The position numbers were made by a program, and so were the translations under genes. Positions 46,890 through 58,690 of a DNA stretch of 64,000 bases are shown here, piece by piece. The stretch is from NCBI GenBank assembly GCA_911728435.2, contig OU452200.1:1951130-2015129 (forward strand), given 5' to 3'. Within the stretch, counting starts at the first letter, position 1. Each line of letters starts with the position of its first letter. The notes under the pieces were generated by a model. That model ran no database searches. It had not been told where the DNA came from and worked only from the letters and a program-made list of their open reading frames with translations. Source of the DNA: Apoderus coryli (taxonomy: Eukaryota > Arthropoda > Insecta > Coleoptera > Attelabidae).

Positions 46890-47379
46890 TATAGCTTCTA
46901 AAATTCATTAATTCTAACATTCAATTTCTCATTGAAGAAATAATGCATAAATAATTCACATCAATATGGTAAGGAAATGTACCTGAAGAAGGCGAGTAAG
47001 CCGAAACGTTTTAAAATGACGTGAAATAAAAATATCTAATATTTCAATAAAAAAATTCAATTATACAAAGAACCTTATATCGCAAGAATATATCCACAAC
47101 TTAATTTACGAAATACAAATAATAAAAAATAAATAAACCCTGTATAGAGTTGACATTTAATGTACAGGGAGCCATACTTAGTGGTAATATTTTTTTTTGC
47201 TAAAATAAAGTATAGAGAGTGTCAACTTTGAAAATAGAAACAAAGTCAGTAACGTCTAGTTTACATACAGTGACTGTTCAATAAAACTGTTAGTTAAGAT
47301 TGTTGTCGTTTTGTAAAAAAAAGGATTTTATATATTTTTTTATTGTTAAATAATTATTCTATTAAATTATTTTTTTCAG
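46890..47379. other. Upstream of the cuticle-protein exons
   Basis: Contains a hammerhead-like motif at 46983-47010. ATG|GTAAGG at about 46976 has the form of an ATG-only coding exon, but it lies beside a repeat, so I do not assign it. The first exon of the cuticle gene is not resolved. Confidence 0.35.
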
Positions 47380-48538
47380 ATAATCTCATCAGCACTTTTA
47401 GCTACTGCTTTAGGGCAAGGCTACCAAGGGGATCCCCGTACAGCAGCTATTATTGCTGAACAAAGATATTTAGGAGGTGATGGACGATTTGGCGCACAAT
47501 ATTCACAAGAAGATGGTGTCAATTACAAAGAGGAAAGTTCAGCAGATGGAACCAGAAGCGGATCATACTCCTATGTAGATCCTAACGGCCAAAGGCATAC
47601 GATTTCATTTACTGCAGGTAATTAACAAAAATACAATGTGTAAACACTTCGCTAGGTTTTCATATAGATTAATTTTATTTCCCACAAATAAGATATATAG
47701 TTAGTCAAGAAAGACTTATTGTAAATTTTTTTTCAATTGACCACACCCAGTTGCTCTTGCTGCTTCATTGTCTTGCATGAAGAGGAAATCATTGCCTACA
47801 AATTTTAAAAATGGAACAACGTGGTGTTTGTGCTGCATCTTCAACAAAAAAAAAACAGCTCAGTACGACCTTTCATTGATATTGCGCTCCATTCCATCAA
47901 CAATGCTCCTCCATGATAAAGACGTTAGCTAAAACTACACTTCAGAAATCTTTTCAGTGTTCACCCTCAATGGCACATAAAGTTTTGCCAATGGGAATCA
48001 GATGGCGACGAGCAAGTGCTAATCTTACTGTCCGGTGCCGTCTAACCAACGTTAGACACTTCAAAAGCTCTATGAGGTTGATCCTAATAAAAGAGTGAAG
48101 GTTTGGGAAACTATTATCACTGTCAGCTAGCAATTTCAACTTTTAAAGGGTTTATTTTATGACTGAACCAGTTTAAACGAAACTACAGATCTTCATTTAT
48201 TATTTTTTCCAGGAAAACACGGTTTCACAGCCACCGGTGATGGTATCCCCCAACCCTTACCTACCACTCTCCCAGTAGCACCACAACCCCAATACACTCC
48301 TCTCCCACAATACAATTCACCACAAGAACCCCGTGATCAACAACCTCAATACCAACCGCAACCTCAATACCAGCCGCAACCACAGTACCAGCCTCAACCG
48401 CAACAACCTCAATACAGACCACAACCACAACAGTATGAAACTACGCCTCAACCACCTCACCGATTCTACCCACCGGGCAAATTGTCTTTGAACAGGTCCC
48501 CGGACGGTTACAGTTATACTTTTAACAAATCCAAATAG
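47380..48538 (+). CDS. RR-1 cuticle protein (chitin-binding), 5' exon missing
   Basis: Two exons are clear: 47380-47617 (acceptor TTTTTTTCAG, donor GTAATT, phase 1) and 48213-48538 (acceptor TTTTTTCCAG, stop TAG). Exon A begins IISSALLATALGQG, the end of a signal peptide whose MK start is on an unseen exon. It then has EDGVNYKEESSADGTRSGSY and SYVDPNGQRHTISFTA. Exon B starts GKHGFTATGDGIPQP. Joined, they form the extended Rebers-Riddiford consensus (GxYxYxxPdGxxxxxxYxAxxxGFxxxGxxxP), RR-1 type of soft cuticle. A glutamine/proline/tyrosine repeat (QPQYQPQPQY) follows, then the tail LNRSPDGYSYTFNKSK, common in beetle and other insect CPR proteins. The product is secreted by epidermis and binds chitin. 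The known part is 187 residues. The 595-bp intron holds a Tc1 relic. Confidence 0.92.
47745..48065 (-). pseudogene. Tc1-like transposase relic in the cuticle-gene intron
   Basis: On the minus strand, in order and with frameshifts, it reads LVRRHRTVRLALARRHL, then YHGGALLMEWSAISMKGRTE, then GNDFLFMQDNEAARATG. These match the Tc1-family order of RRxxRLxxARxH, GGxxMVWGxISxxGRTxL and the second catalytic aspartate in FMQDNARPHxA (here the PH is lost). The first catalytic aspartate and the third acidic residue are not visible. The intron boundaries of the host gene are untouched. Confidence 0.65.
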
Positions 48539-48754
48539 AGCCTCTAAAATTTTATTTAGTTAATATAAAAGGAATTGTTTAGTATTTTTTTTTTGTTTGA
48601 TGAATTGATAAAGGATAGTTGCATGGTATTTATTATAAACAAGGATCATTATTGGAAGAGATACAAGATAATTTGAGTTATATTCTCACTTTGTTCTCTA
48701 CATCTAAAGGGTAATACTTGTGACATCATATAATTTTAATTTTTTTTAATTTTA

Positions 48755-50190
48755 CTAACTGGCTATATTGTATGCTATCACTGAGTATATAAAAGCATAA
48801 TACACAGAAATAAGTGATGATTTGTTCATATAATTCTTTAAAGAATGCAGGACGTACAGATTTCTATTGAGTTTGCTACAGAGGTTGTCAATATGTCCAA
48901 CCCAACCCAATCCCGGATCAATAAGTACACCCAACAATTTGGCTGATTCAACCCATTGCAAGAGAAAGTTATCAAATCGCAAATTATAATCTAATGGACC
49001 TTTGTACCTATTGAATTGTAAGGCAACCGTTTTGTCGTAATTGATAATTAGTCTATTTTTCTGACACCAAAGCCGAAATTCTCCTAGGGTCACATTGATT
49101 TTATGTCTTAAAATTTCAGGATCTTTATCGTATATAAGTATGGTAGTGTCATCTGCGTACATATATAGTGTGCCATGCGAGATACCTGTGGGAAGATCGT
49201 TGATATATAGTAAAAATAGCAGCGGTCCAAGTATGCTACCCTGTGGAGTACCCAAGTTAATCTGTTGTGATTCTGATAAGGACGCATTAATCTAATTTAA
49301 TTAAGAGTTAATCCACCTATTAATCGGCCCACGTATACCTAAATAATCGATCTTTCTGCATAAGAACTCCAACCTATCCACAATATCAAAAGCACTCGAC
49401 AAATCGAACAACATAGCCACCACATAATATCCATTATCCGTCAAATCATGTATCTTTTGCACAAACTCAAATGTACATGTCTCCGTTGAAAGACCTGGTC
49501 GAAATCCATGTTGACATTTACTTATAATTTTGCAGGCACTTAAGAATCCAAATATTCTCTCAGAAACTACTTTTTCGATAACTTTTGAATGTGTACTTGA
49601 TAGTGATATAGGCCTGTAATTCTCAAGAGCAGTTCTATCCCCCTTTTTAAATACTGGAACAATAACGGCATGCTTTAATTGTTCAGGGAAGATACCACTT
49701 TCAACTGACATATTTGTTAGTTCAGCTATGATTGGTGACAATATATGAACTGCACCCTTGACAACTTTCACGGGTATATTGTCGATGTCAGTAGATTTTT
49801 TATTTGGCATATTTTTTATAATTTTAGCAACCTCGTGAACCGTGACAGGATTAAAGAACATACTCTGAGGATTCATAGGACCCACCGTGCATTGAACTGA
49901 CATGTTATCAGTAAAATGTGATTTCAATTTATTTTTGATGACAGTCGAAAAAAAATTACAAAAGAGTGTCTTGACTTCCGCTGGGTTTGATACCTCATTA
50001 TTATCAACGTAAAGTGAGATTTTATCATAAGCATTTCTAGTTTTACCTGTGTGTTCGCTGAAAAAGTTCCAAACTACCTTTGACTTGTTTTGCGAGCATG
50101 CCAGTGACCGATTAAAAATAGCACTTATATATTAAAATCTTTTCAAATCCAACCTAGCTTTATTGAAATCTGATGACTTTGGTAATGGCA
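48755..50190 (-). pseudogene. Jockey/CR1-like LINE fragment with RT
   Basis: The minus strand reads NNEVSNPAEVKTLFCNFFST, then AELTNMSVESGIFPEQL, VIVPVFKKGDRTALENYRPI, CQHGFRPGLSTETCTF and VAMLFDLSSAFDIVDRLEF. After a stop near 49300 it continues GTPQGSILGPLLFLLYINDL, YMYADDTTILI (catalytic box near 49155), NRLIINYDKTVALQF and AKLLGVLIDPGLGW. It ends in SVYYAFIYSVIAYNIA at 48755, before the usual C-terminal domain. Both ends are therefore missing. It lies 220 bp behind the cuticle gene on the opposite strand. Confidence 0.9.
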
Positions 50191-52610
50191 TTTTAAAACT
50201 AGGTATACTTCAAAAATTTATGAAATATTTATAAATATAAATTTTGGCATAGAGCATAGACGTAAACGAGATTATCCTAATAATTTTATTTAGAACAGTA
50301 ATCAGTTATTATGGATCGGATGTTTTCTTTTAACTTGTAATTGGATTTTTGTGATCCTATTTCTTATTACCTGCTTGAAGTTCGCCTTAAGATTACTCAT
50401 CGTCCGTGGCTTTGAAATAGCTTCATAGAAAAAAGGTCTAAGGATAACCGATTGCAAACTTTTGGGGAATGCCATGCATAATTCCAAACATTAACTTGAT
50501 TTCCAGGTTGATCTTCAAACAGATCAGAAACTGCTTTAAATCTATAGAGGATTTACTTTAGTTATCTAAATAAACCAACAAAAGAAATTCCGGCGTTTAA
50601 TTATTTGCGAAATGTCGAGGGACGTTTTTAAAGATTTTGGTTTACAGCAATGCTGTGAATCTCAAGAACGCTCACATATTGTCTGAGGATTTTTGTTGAT
50701 AATTTTAAACAATTGGCCGATACTAATGAATTGACAAACACTACTGAAAACTGTGTGTGTTCCAAACGTTTTGACGCCTTTTCTCTATAATTGTCTTTGC
50801 TATTATGTGGTTTGTTTATTTTTGGAGCTTCGCCAAATCTCCTCACCAACATCAAAAGTTTTTATGGAGTTTCTTTTCTGTCTAGAATATCGCTCGTCAA
50901 TATTATGTTCTTTTTTATGTTTTCTCCTGAACCTGTTTCAATCTAAATGTATATATATGTTCCTTAGGGATGAGGTCTTTACTTATTAAAATAATATTTG
51001 TCCACAATGTTTCGGTATGATTGCCTTTCCAGGTAGAATTTCAACATGGAATTTCATTTGGATAATGAATTTATTCTAAACTTCAAATAAATAAATTTAT
51101 TTCCTTTAAGAAATTTCCACGAAACTGTATGCAAAAATAATCTTCGATTCATGCTTTAAAAAGCTAGAATATTCTTGATAAATTTCTAACAACAAGCAAG
51201 AGTTTCAAAGGCAAAGGGCATTGCGAAACACAGTAAAGAATTTCTTTTATTGTTTAAGTTTTTGGCACGATAATATGATGATATTTAGACAAATAGAAGA
51301 AAAATAATATTTGTCTTACAACTGAGATTGTAAAACAAAGCTCGAACTGAAAATAAACTTTATTGTACAAGTAAAATTTCAAAATTAACTCAAAGTATCT
51401 TGTGTTACATGCGTTGTAATTTCCCTAATTTGAATACATTTCCTTGTATTGTATTAATTTAAGAGTTACCTTTTTAAAATGTGATAGAATTGAACTATAA
51501 TTTATAATATTAATCAGAATACCTTTTTTAAACACATTTTTTTATAGCGTATAGTCTATTTTTATATAATTAATAATTATTATAAAAACCAGACTGAAAC
51601 TGTATAGATTTTATAATATATAAAAATAAAAAAATTATAATATTACACTGTGTATTTATTTGTTCTCCTTTGTTGCGTATCCATTCTTGGATCGATTTTT
51701 ATATAATCAAGTTACCTATACACACCTTTACCATTTTATTTTTTTTGATAAATAAATTGTTTATACCTGTTTTATAAATAAATAAATAAGGATCTAGCTT
51801 ACTTAGATAGGTTAATGGTATTAATATTATTATTTGAAATGTTAAGTACATTTTCTTATTAGCCTTGAAATTTACTTCTTGACTTTTCATTTAAGCATTG
51901 CAGTAGGTACTTGTGATCTCGTGGGTGTTTTAATTAGATCCAATATTACAGATAATTTACTGATTTTTAAAATTCAATTATTTTTGAATTTTTATGACGT
52001 TATAATATAACTTTGTTTAATGTCAAAAATATTTTTTTCATTTTTTATTTTATTTATTTACGGAAAAACGCCCATTTTACACAAAATTACAATACATATA
52101 AATAGTTCTACAATAAAACACTTCAAAAGAATTAGACAATCGAAAAATGTCAAATAAAAATCAATCACAAATAAAATGGATAATAATAATCAACACGATC
52201 AATACTTCACTATTATAAAGCAATATGGTACAACACAACGTATCAATGATCAAAGAGGTGGTTGGAGTGATCTAAAACACAAAGCAGAACAGTTTTTGGA
52301 AATTTTAAAAATAGAAGCTTGTATGAACTTTAGCAAATGTCCTCTGAAATTTGTTACAATCTATAGATTAGAGTAGTTTTTAATGTACTCGTACATTTTT
52401 TACAAACGACGACGCGACGGCTTAATAATTTTCAGAGAAATGCTGCAGAGAATAAAATAAAATACTTAGAAGTGGATTTAATACATGATGATTTCTTGAA
52501 CTCAATTTTTAAATTAGTAACTGTTTAATATTTCAGCTTCAAAATACTTCATACTTAATCCCATCTTTAATATTTAAAACCATATCAAAACTTTTGGTAC
52601 TTGAGACATA
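50191..52610. other. AT-rich intergenic DNA, no supported gene
   Basis: Small frames at 50302-50487, 50628-50855, 51699-51890 and 52176-52376 show no domain, signal peptide or splice context. ATAAATAAATAAATAAG at about 51774-51790 may be a retroelement tail. Confidence 0.4.
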
Positions 52611-52722
52611 CAGGGTGCGGCAACATAACTTCCTTATTTCAAAACGTAATAAAACCCATTTTATGGAGTAGAAGTTTTTATTATTTTCTCAGATAATGTA
52701 GGTACATATGTAAAGTTTTGCT

Positions 52723-53485
52723 TCAAACAGTTTTAAAAATCATGTCAGGTACGTGACGCCCTCCATTGTTGATACACTGAATAAGCCGATTTCTGGCATT
52801 GGTCATAACCCTTTCCAGCATGGCAGCTGGTATGTTGACCATTTCGGCCCGGACGTTGGCTTTGAGATCTTCTAGGGTTCTTGGACGATTGATATAAACA
52901 CGGGACTTCAAAAATTCCCATAAAAAAATTGCAAGGGGTCAAATCGGGGGAACGAGCTGGCCACTCCAAATCACCGCTGATTGAGATTAGGCGCCCCCGA
53001 AAGTGTTCTCTCAAAACAACCATTGATACCCTTGAAGTGTGAGCCGTGGCGCCGTCTTGTTGAAACCAATCGACCCCGAAATCCAATTTGTTAAGTCGAG
53101 GAAAAAAAAATCTTCCAACATGTTTACATATCGGTTAGAATTCACTGTCACCGTTTCCTCATTTTCATCAAAAAACCAGGAATCAATTCCCCAGCCGAAG
53201 AAATTTGCACACCACACTGTGACTTTAGGTGAGTGGAGGGGCCTTTAATGCAATTCGCGGGGGTTGGTGTCGGCCCAGTATTTTGTTTGTTGACGTATCC
53301 ACTGACGTGGAAATGGGCCTCATCACTAAAAAAACAATTGCGTCCTGAGGAACGTTTTCGAGAAATGTGAGATGGTAATGAAGATCATCGTGAAGAATTC
53401 GCCTCACTGAACGAGCGGAAAGTCTTAGGACAGATGCATGTTTGCAGGCAGAACGCCGTGGGGATCGCAATATTGAGGCTCTCAC
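52723..53485 (-). pseudogene. Mariner-like transposase, catalytic D to N and frameshifts
   Basis: Pieces on the minus strand in order: LRLSARSVRRILHDDLHYHL (helix-turn-helix end), a region with WCANFFGWGIDSWFFDENEE, DWFQQDGATAHTSR (second catalytic aspartate), DLEWPARSPDLTPCNFF, then after a frameshift KSRVYINRPRTLEDLKANVR and LIQCINNGGRHVPDM. Where related transposases have PxDFFLWG, this copy has PCNFF (AAT codon), so the third catalytic residue is lost. The spacing of 41 residues matches the intact element at 4898. A T-run shift follows at about 52920. A further N-terminal part, FSLEDVAGAYYANQNK, lies at about 53940-53985 beyond the LINE insert. Confidence 0.88.
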
Positions 53486-53517
53486 AGCTTCAATGTTTTC
53501 AGGTGTTCTAATGAGAA

Positions 53518-53865
53518 CTGGGAACCGATATACAGCCGGAAAACTTGGTAAACCAAATGCTAGAGTCTCCGCAACAATGGCGGATCATTGATGCATATAT
53601 AACAGCGGTAATACAGACCAAGGAAGAGGAAGAGCGACACTTACAGGCGCAGATAAATAACGACCGTGAAAGGCATTGAGATTCTATGTGCGTTTTGACT
53701 GTGGGATGCTGGGATTTACGGCTTTTGTGCTGTTTTTTGGTTGTTGTTTTTTATTGTTTATTGATGTTTTGTTTTGTCTCTGTATTCTGTTTTTGATTCC
53801 CGGTAATGGGATTTTAGTTATGTACTGACATGTTTGTGAAAAGTAATAAAAAAAATACACGAAGA
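53518..53865 (+). pseudogene. LINE 3' end inserted in the mariner
   Basis: The + strand encodes LGTDIQPENLVNQMLESPQQ, then WRIIDAYITAVIQTKEEEER and a stop (TGA 53677-53679). The short MLES..W..I..YI..V...KE.EER tail is typical of ORF2 ends of R1/I-type LINEs. About 180 bp of T/G-rich 3' UTR follow and end in GTAATAAAAAAAATAC (about 53845-53865), a poly(A)-like tail. Strong 5' truncation at about 53515 is typical of LINE insertion. Confidence 0.7.
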
Positions 53866-54038
53866 GCTTACTATCTCGAAGTTATGCGAAAGCGGTGCCG
53901 AATAGTAAAGCATTTCAGGAGGGCCTCTTGTTCTGGTTAGCATAATATGCGCCAGCTACGTCCTCCAAAGAAAAAGTTCGATCTTTACAGTCTAAATAGC
54001 GCGCATTTCAAAAAAGGAAGTTATGATGCCGCACCCTG

Positions 54039-55017
54039 TATTAGTGGAGATTTATATCCACAAAAATAAGTCTGAAAGTTATTGAATTCGAAATTCACTG
54101 AAACTGTACGTCAAAGTAGATTATAATTAATTGAACGCCTATGATTATTATTGATATCTATAACAATGTAGGTACCTACTTTACAATAAAAACAACAATA
54201 CAGTTCCTGAATGTGTTTCAGGGTGGAGTAACCTGTTATGGTATGGGAAATAACAGATAATTTTTTTTCTTAATATTCTTAAATAACGTTATGGTGATTT
54301 GTTGAAATTTTCGCAAGGTCGTATTGTCACGTAGATTATTAGGTATGCAGTTTATAGATTATTTTTGAATAAACTATTTGGATTAATTAATATTCTCGTG
54401 AAAATGTTCCTGGTTGTATAAAAAAAGAGATCATGGCATATTTTATTCAAGAATAAAAAGTTCTGTCAATTTGTTTGATGATTTCTAAAATAACAGCCTC
54501 ATTTCGGCGTCCACCGTTGCGTTGTTCAAATATTTTAAGTTAAGTGTTGGATACCATATCTTAATAATCAAATTTTAAAACCATTTATTTCTTTAACAGT
54601 ACTAAATGTTTATATTGTATAAGGAAAATTGGTTCTTCCTTGTAGCTTTTATTTAGAGGCGTACTCAAAAGTCATTGGATAGCTTCAGTCTGTTCCATGG
54701 CGTCTTCAAACAATTATTTCGGTTTCTATTTGCCTAAATTCGTGATAAATCAGTCGAAGATGCACAATGACACGTTATTTCAAAAAATTGTTATGGTATT
54801 GTTATGATAAAAAAAAATACGACGATTCAAAACTATTCGTAAAATGAAGTCTCGTCAATTTTTTGTATTTAAGAAAAACTGATTAATCTGTAGTACTTCT
54901 ACTAACTTAAGTTCAACAAAAATAAAGTTGATTAGGAACGTGCAAATCGTTTACTTCCTAAATAACAGACTTACTCCGAGAAAATTAAGAAATCCTGATG
55001 TTACAGTGATAAATATA
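54039..55017. other. Intergenic, no gene seen
   Basis: AT-rich. A GAGGCGTACTCAAAAGTCAT string near 54656 resembles other transposon ends, without a partner. Confidence 0.4.
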
Positions 55018-57275
55018 CGGGTATTCCATTAAGGGTGGACAGGTAGCATATCTCAGCAAATAATAGTCATAGGACAATGTGAAAAAAATTCTTTTAGGGA
55101 AATCAACAATGGAAAATTGCTGGAAATAGTTTTTTAGTTCCTAACTATACCACTAGGGGGCGTAATAGATACAGTAATGCGAAAAATGCATTTTTATTGA
55201 AAATTTCGCAATATAAGTTAGAAAAACAATACTACCACAGTAATGCTACTGAGATTCGGCATCTTTTTGGTGTATCACTTCTTATTGTGCGGCTTGAAAT
55301 AAAGGCAGCAGGGAAGGACGAAATTTTACCTACGATAATGTGTATAACTTTGGTTTGGCTTAACCGAATTTATCAAACTAATTTTTGTTTAAGAACCCAA
55401 GCCTTCCTGATGAAGAAAAAAAAGATTTCAAATCATAATTGTTTTTTGGGGCTCCGCTAGATGGCGATATTTGCATCGCCTAAGGTTTTTTTGATTTTTC
55501 TTTAAAATCTTAAATGGAATGATACAAGTATTTTATCAAAAATGAAAAGTAAATTGAATTTGCAATAAAAAAGTCCAAAACCGCACAGGAAAATCTTTAT
55601 TCGTTTGAGAGTTATGGCCAAAAGAATATTGTTCACCAAAATTCGTTGAAAAATCATGTATCTTTAATTTTCCGTGATCAAGAATGCCATGGGAAATAAA
55701 GAAATAGGTTTAAGCTTTATTAAACTGATAATTTAACAAATAAAAAAAATGAAAAATCCATTAAAATTACCAAAATGCAGAGCTTTCATAAAATTTGTTA
55801 AAAGAGGTAGATCTAGATACCCATGAAACAAAATTGGGAAGTTTCCATGCATGGAGACAAATAAATAAACGCGAATATGCTGCTAAATACCCTGACCGAA
55901 GACACCATAGCAGAAAAGTGTTCCGTCGGTTAGCAGTCCGTTTACGAGAAACGGGAAGTGTAAGAGTTGATCCAGTCCCGATCAGAAGACGTCCAGTTAG
56001 CAGTGAAGATAATATTATAAGCGTTCTTGCGTTGGCGGAAGCGAATCGTCATATAAGCGTCAGTGACATTTCTTCAGACTTAGGAATAAATCGCACTTCA
56101 GCATATTGGATTTTAAAATCTTTTAAACTGCATCCTTACAGTATGGTTTTACATCAGGCACTTTCAGATGCCGATATTGACAAGAAGCGCCTATAGACTT
56201 TTGTTATTGGCTGAGAGATATGTGCACGGAAAACCCGCAATTTCTCTCACAGATTTTATGTACTGAGCCATTTTTTCTAGTTGTGGTAGTGTTAATTTAC
56301 ACAATACGCATTATTGATCACAAACAAATCCTCATTGGATGCCAGAAGTTGACCATCAAAGTAGATGGAGTGTAAACGTGTGGTGTGGAATCGTAGTCAG
56401 GGTATTTAGCAGCATATTCGCGTTTATTTATTTGTCTCCATGCATGGAAACTTCCCAATTTTGTTTCATGGGTATCTAGATCTACTTCTTTTAACAAATT
56501 TTATGAAAGCTCTGCATTTTGGTCATTTTAATGGATCTTTTATTATTTTTATTTGTTAAACTGTCAGTTTAATAAATTTTAAACCTATTTCTTTATTTCC
56601 CATGGCATTCTTAATCACGGAAAATTAAAGATACATGATTTTTCAACGAATTTTGGTGAACAACATTCTTTTGGCCATAACTCTCAAACGAATAAAGATT
56701 TTCCTGTGCGGTTTTGGACTTTTTTGTTGCAAATTCAATTTAATTTTCATTTTTGATAAAATACTTGTATCATTCCATTTAAGTTTTTTAAGAAAAATCA
56801 AAAAAACTTTAGGCGATGCAAATATCGCCATGCAGCGGAGCCCCAAAAAACAATTATGATTTGAAATCTTTTTTTTCTTCATCAGCAAGGCATGAGTTCC
56901 TAAACAAAAATTAGATTGATAAATTCGGTTAAGCCAAACCAAAGTTATACACATTATCATCGGTAAAATTTCGTCCTTCCCTGCTGCCTTTATTTCAAGC
57001 CTTTCAATAAAAAGTGATACACCAAAAAGATGCCGAATCTCAGTAGCATTACCGTGGTAGTATTGTTTTTCTAACTTATATTGCGAAATTTTCAATAAAA
57101 ATGCATTTTTCGCATTACTGTATCTATTACGGCCCCTAGCGGTATAGTTAGGAACTAAAAAACTATTTCCAGCGATTTCCCATGGTGACTTTCCCTAAAA
57201 GAATTTTTTTCCCATTGTCCTACGACTATTATTTCCTGAGATATACTACCTGTCCACCTTTAATGGAATACCCGG
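55018..57275 (+). mobile_element. Mariner-like element rearranged into a long palindrome
   Basis: The ends CGGGTATTCCATTAAGGGTG (55018) and, inverted, CCGGGTATTCCATTAAAGGT (57275) are flanked by TA. The inverted repeat runs from 55018 to about 55896 and from about 56396 to 57275, arms of roughly 880 bp around a spacer of about 500 bp. The right arm repeats not only the non-coding end but the start of the transposase (the stretch with GAAACAAAATTGGGAAGTTT). So the C-terminal half of the transposase and the original right end were replaced by an inverted copy of the left end. By eye the outer 100 bp of the arms agree at about nine positions in ten. Confidence 0.9.
55799..56395 (+). pseudogene. 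Mariner-like transposase N-terminus, truncated
   Basis: The frame reads KREYAAKYPDRRHHSRKVFR, RLAVRLRETGSV (the DUF4817-type helix-turn-helix), then SDISSDLGINRTSAYWILKS and FKLHPYSMVLHQALSDAD (the second). A stop at 56194-56196 and shifts follow; beyond it FCYWLRDMCTENPQFLSQIL and, further, VNVWCGIV can still be read in other frames. The coding sequence then breaks at about 56395 into the inverted copy of its own 5' end. A start codon is not clear, since ATG at 55773 runs into a stop. Only the DNA-binding half survives. Confidence 0.82.
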
Positions 57276-58414
57276 TATATAGCGTGTGCTCCAATAATTT
57301 CTTTCAATTTGGAGACTCCTATAGTCACGTAGGCAACTAACCTCTATGCAATATTCTTAAATTAATTAAATATAAATGAACATCCAACAAAAATGAATTT
57401 TACAAACATAAAATATATTTTCCCGCAGATGTGAACTCTCAATTATTCAAAAGTTTTGCATGCTGGGAGCCACTCACGAATATTCAGCATGAAATAAATA
57501 TGCCTGACCTATGAACTACCAGCATTTTAGCGTTTTATATGTATTTTGTTGTTGACGTAACGGACCTTTCCGTATAAATTTAATGTAATGCCACAGTTTA
57601 AAATAATATATCGATGGTAATACCTATTATGTAATATGCATAGGCTACACACAGCGATTTCTTTGCCTATAAAAAGCAACAATCATTCAAAGTATTCTTG
57701 ACATGTGGTGAAGTCAGATTAAAATAAACTTATAATATCTAGTTTCTCGACAAATGGTGAATGCTCCAATAAAATTATTATAGCTTGAATTTATGTTTAT
57801 TCTTCCGCGGCTCCACATTATAAATTATTCCTTTCGATAATAATACAACATAAATAAAATGAAATGGATTCCATTGCAAGTAATTCAGCAAGGTTGCGAA
57901 TTATTTAATTTACATTCAGATCACACACACGAACGAAATATTTATATTAATTTATCAACAATTTTTTTGAAAACTCCTTTGTAAGTATATAATTATATTC
58001 ATAATTATAGAGATTTAAAACAAGAAGGAATTTTTATCTGTTTTACCGCATTTGTAGTAAGACAACAGTTTTTACATTATTTATAATTAAGCGATCTAAA
58101 TTGTAATTACTATAAATAATAATAAGCATGTTTTAACTGGATTTACATCGAAAGAGTTCTTGCTATAATTACTAAATTCTTGCAATATTATAATTTTCTT
58201 ATTTATAGTACAAATTAAATATTTAACAAACCGTTTATTTTTAAAATATGTTTTATGTGTCGAGTACTTACACATATTTTGAAGAAAATAAAATTAAAAA
58301 CAACGATGCATTTGCTTCAATTTTCAGTTTACTTTCTTTATTTCAATTTAAAGTTAATTCACATTGAGTAATAAAGCAAAGCGTTGTTCCTTGAAAAAAA
58401 CTAACCCTATTGCG
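57276..58414. other. AT-rich intergenic DNA
   Basis: No coding region or clear repeat seen. Confidence 0.4.
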
Positions 58415-58690
58415 TCAAATAATATTCTTCCAACGCATCAGTCCGGATTTAGAAAGGCTCATGGCACTACTTCATCCTTACTTAATCTTACAGATGATAT
58501 TGTGAGAGCTTTAGATAGAAAATTACCGTAGTTTCTGTCGGATTGGACTACGCAAAGGCATTTGATCTTATGGGCCACGATTTACTTATTGCCAAACTAA
58601 GATTTTACGGCCTTGATGATGCATTACTTTCATTTTTTCGATCTTACTTAACGAATCGTACTCAGCAGGTGTCAATTAATAATGTATGTC
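58415..58690 (+). pseudogene. Non-LTR RT fragment
   Basis: The + strand reads LPTHQSGFRKAHGTTSSLLN, then after a stop and frameshift VGLDYAKAFDLMGHDLLIAK and FFRSYLTNRTQQVSINN. These are the finger and palm blocks before YxDD. Both sides are truncated within about 280 bp. Confidence 0.82.

Larger units (their letters stand above)
52611..54038 (-). mobile_element. Mariner-like element, interrupted by a LINE tail
   Basis: The termini CAGGGTGCGGCAACATAACT (52611) and, inverted, CAGGGTGCGGCATCATAACT (54038) are flanked by TA. The transposase is on the minus strand. A + strand LINE 3' end sits inside at about 53515-53865 and splits the transposase N-terminus from the rest. Removing it leaves about 1.08 kb. 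Confidence 0.88.

Noticed and set aside
46976..46981. ATG|GTAAGG as first coding exon of the cuticle gene
   Set aside because: Plausible in form, but it abuts a dispersed repeat and no TATA or initiator context supports it; left unassigned.
52176..52376. 66-residue plus-strand frame starting MDNNNQHDQYF
   Set aside because: ATG start but no domain, no promoter or poly(A) context, and AT-rich background codons.
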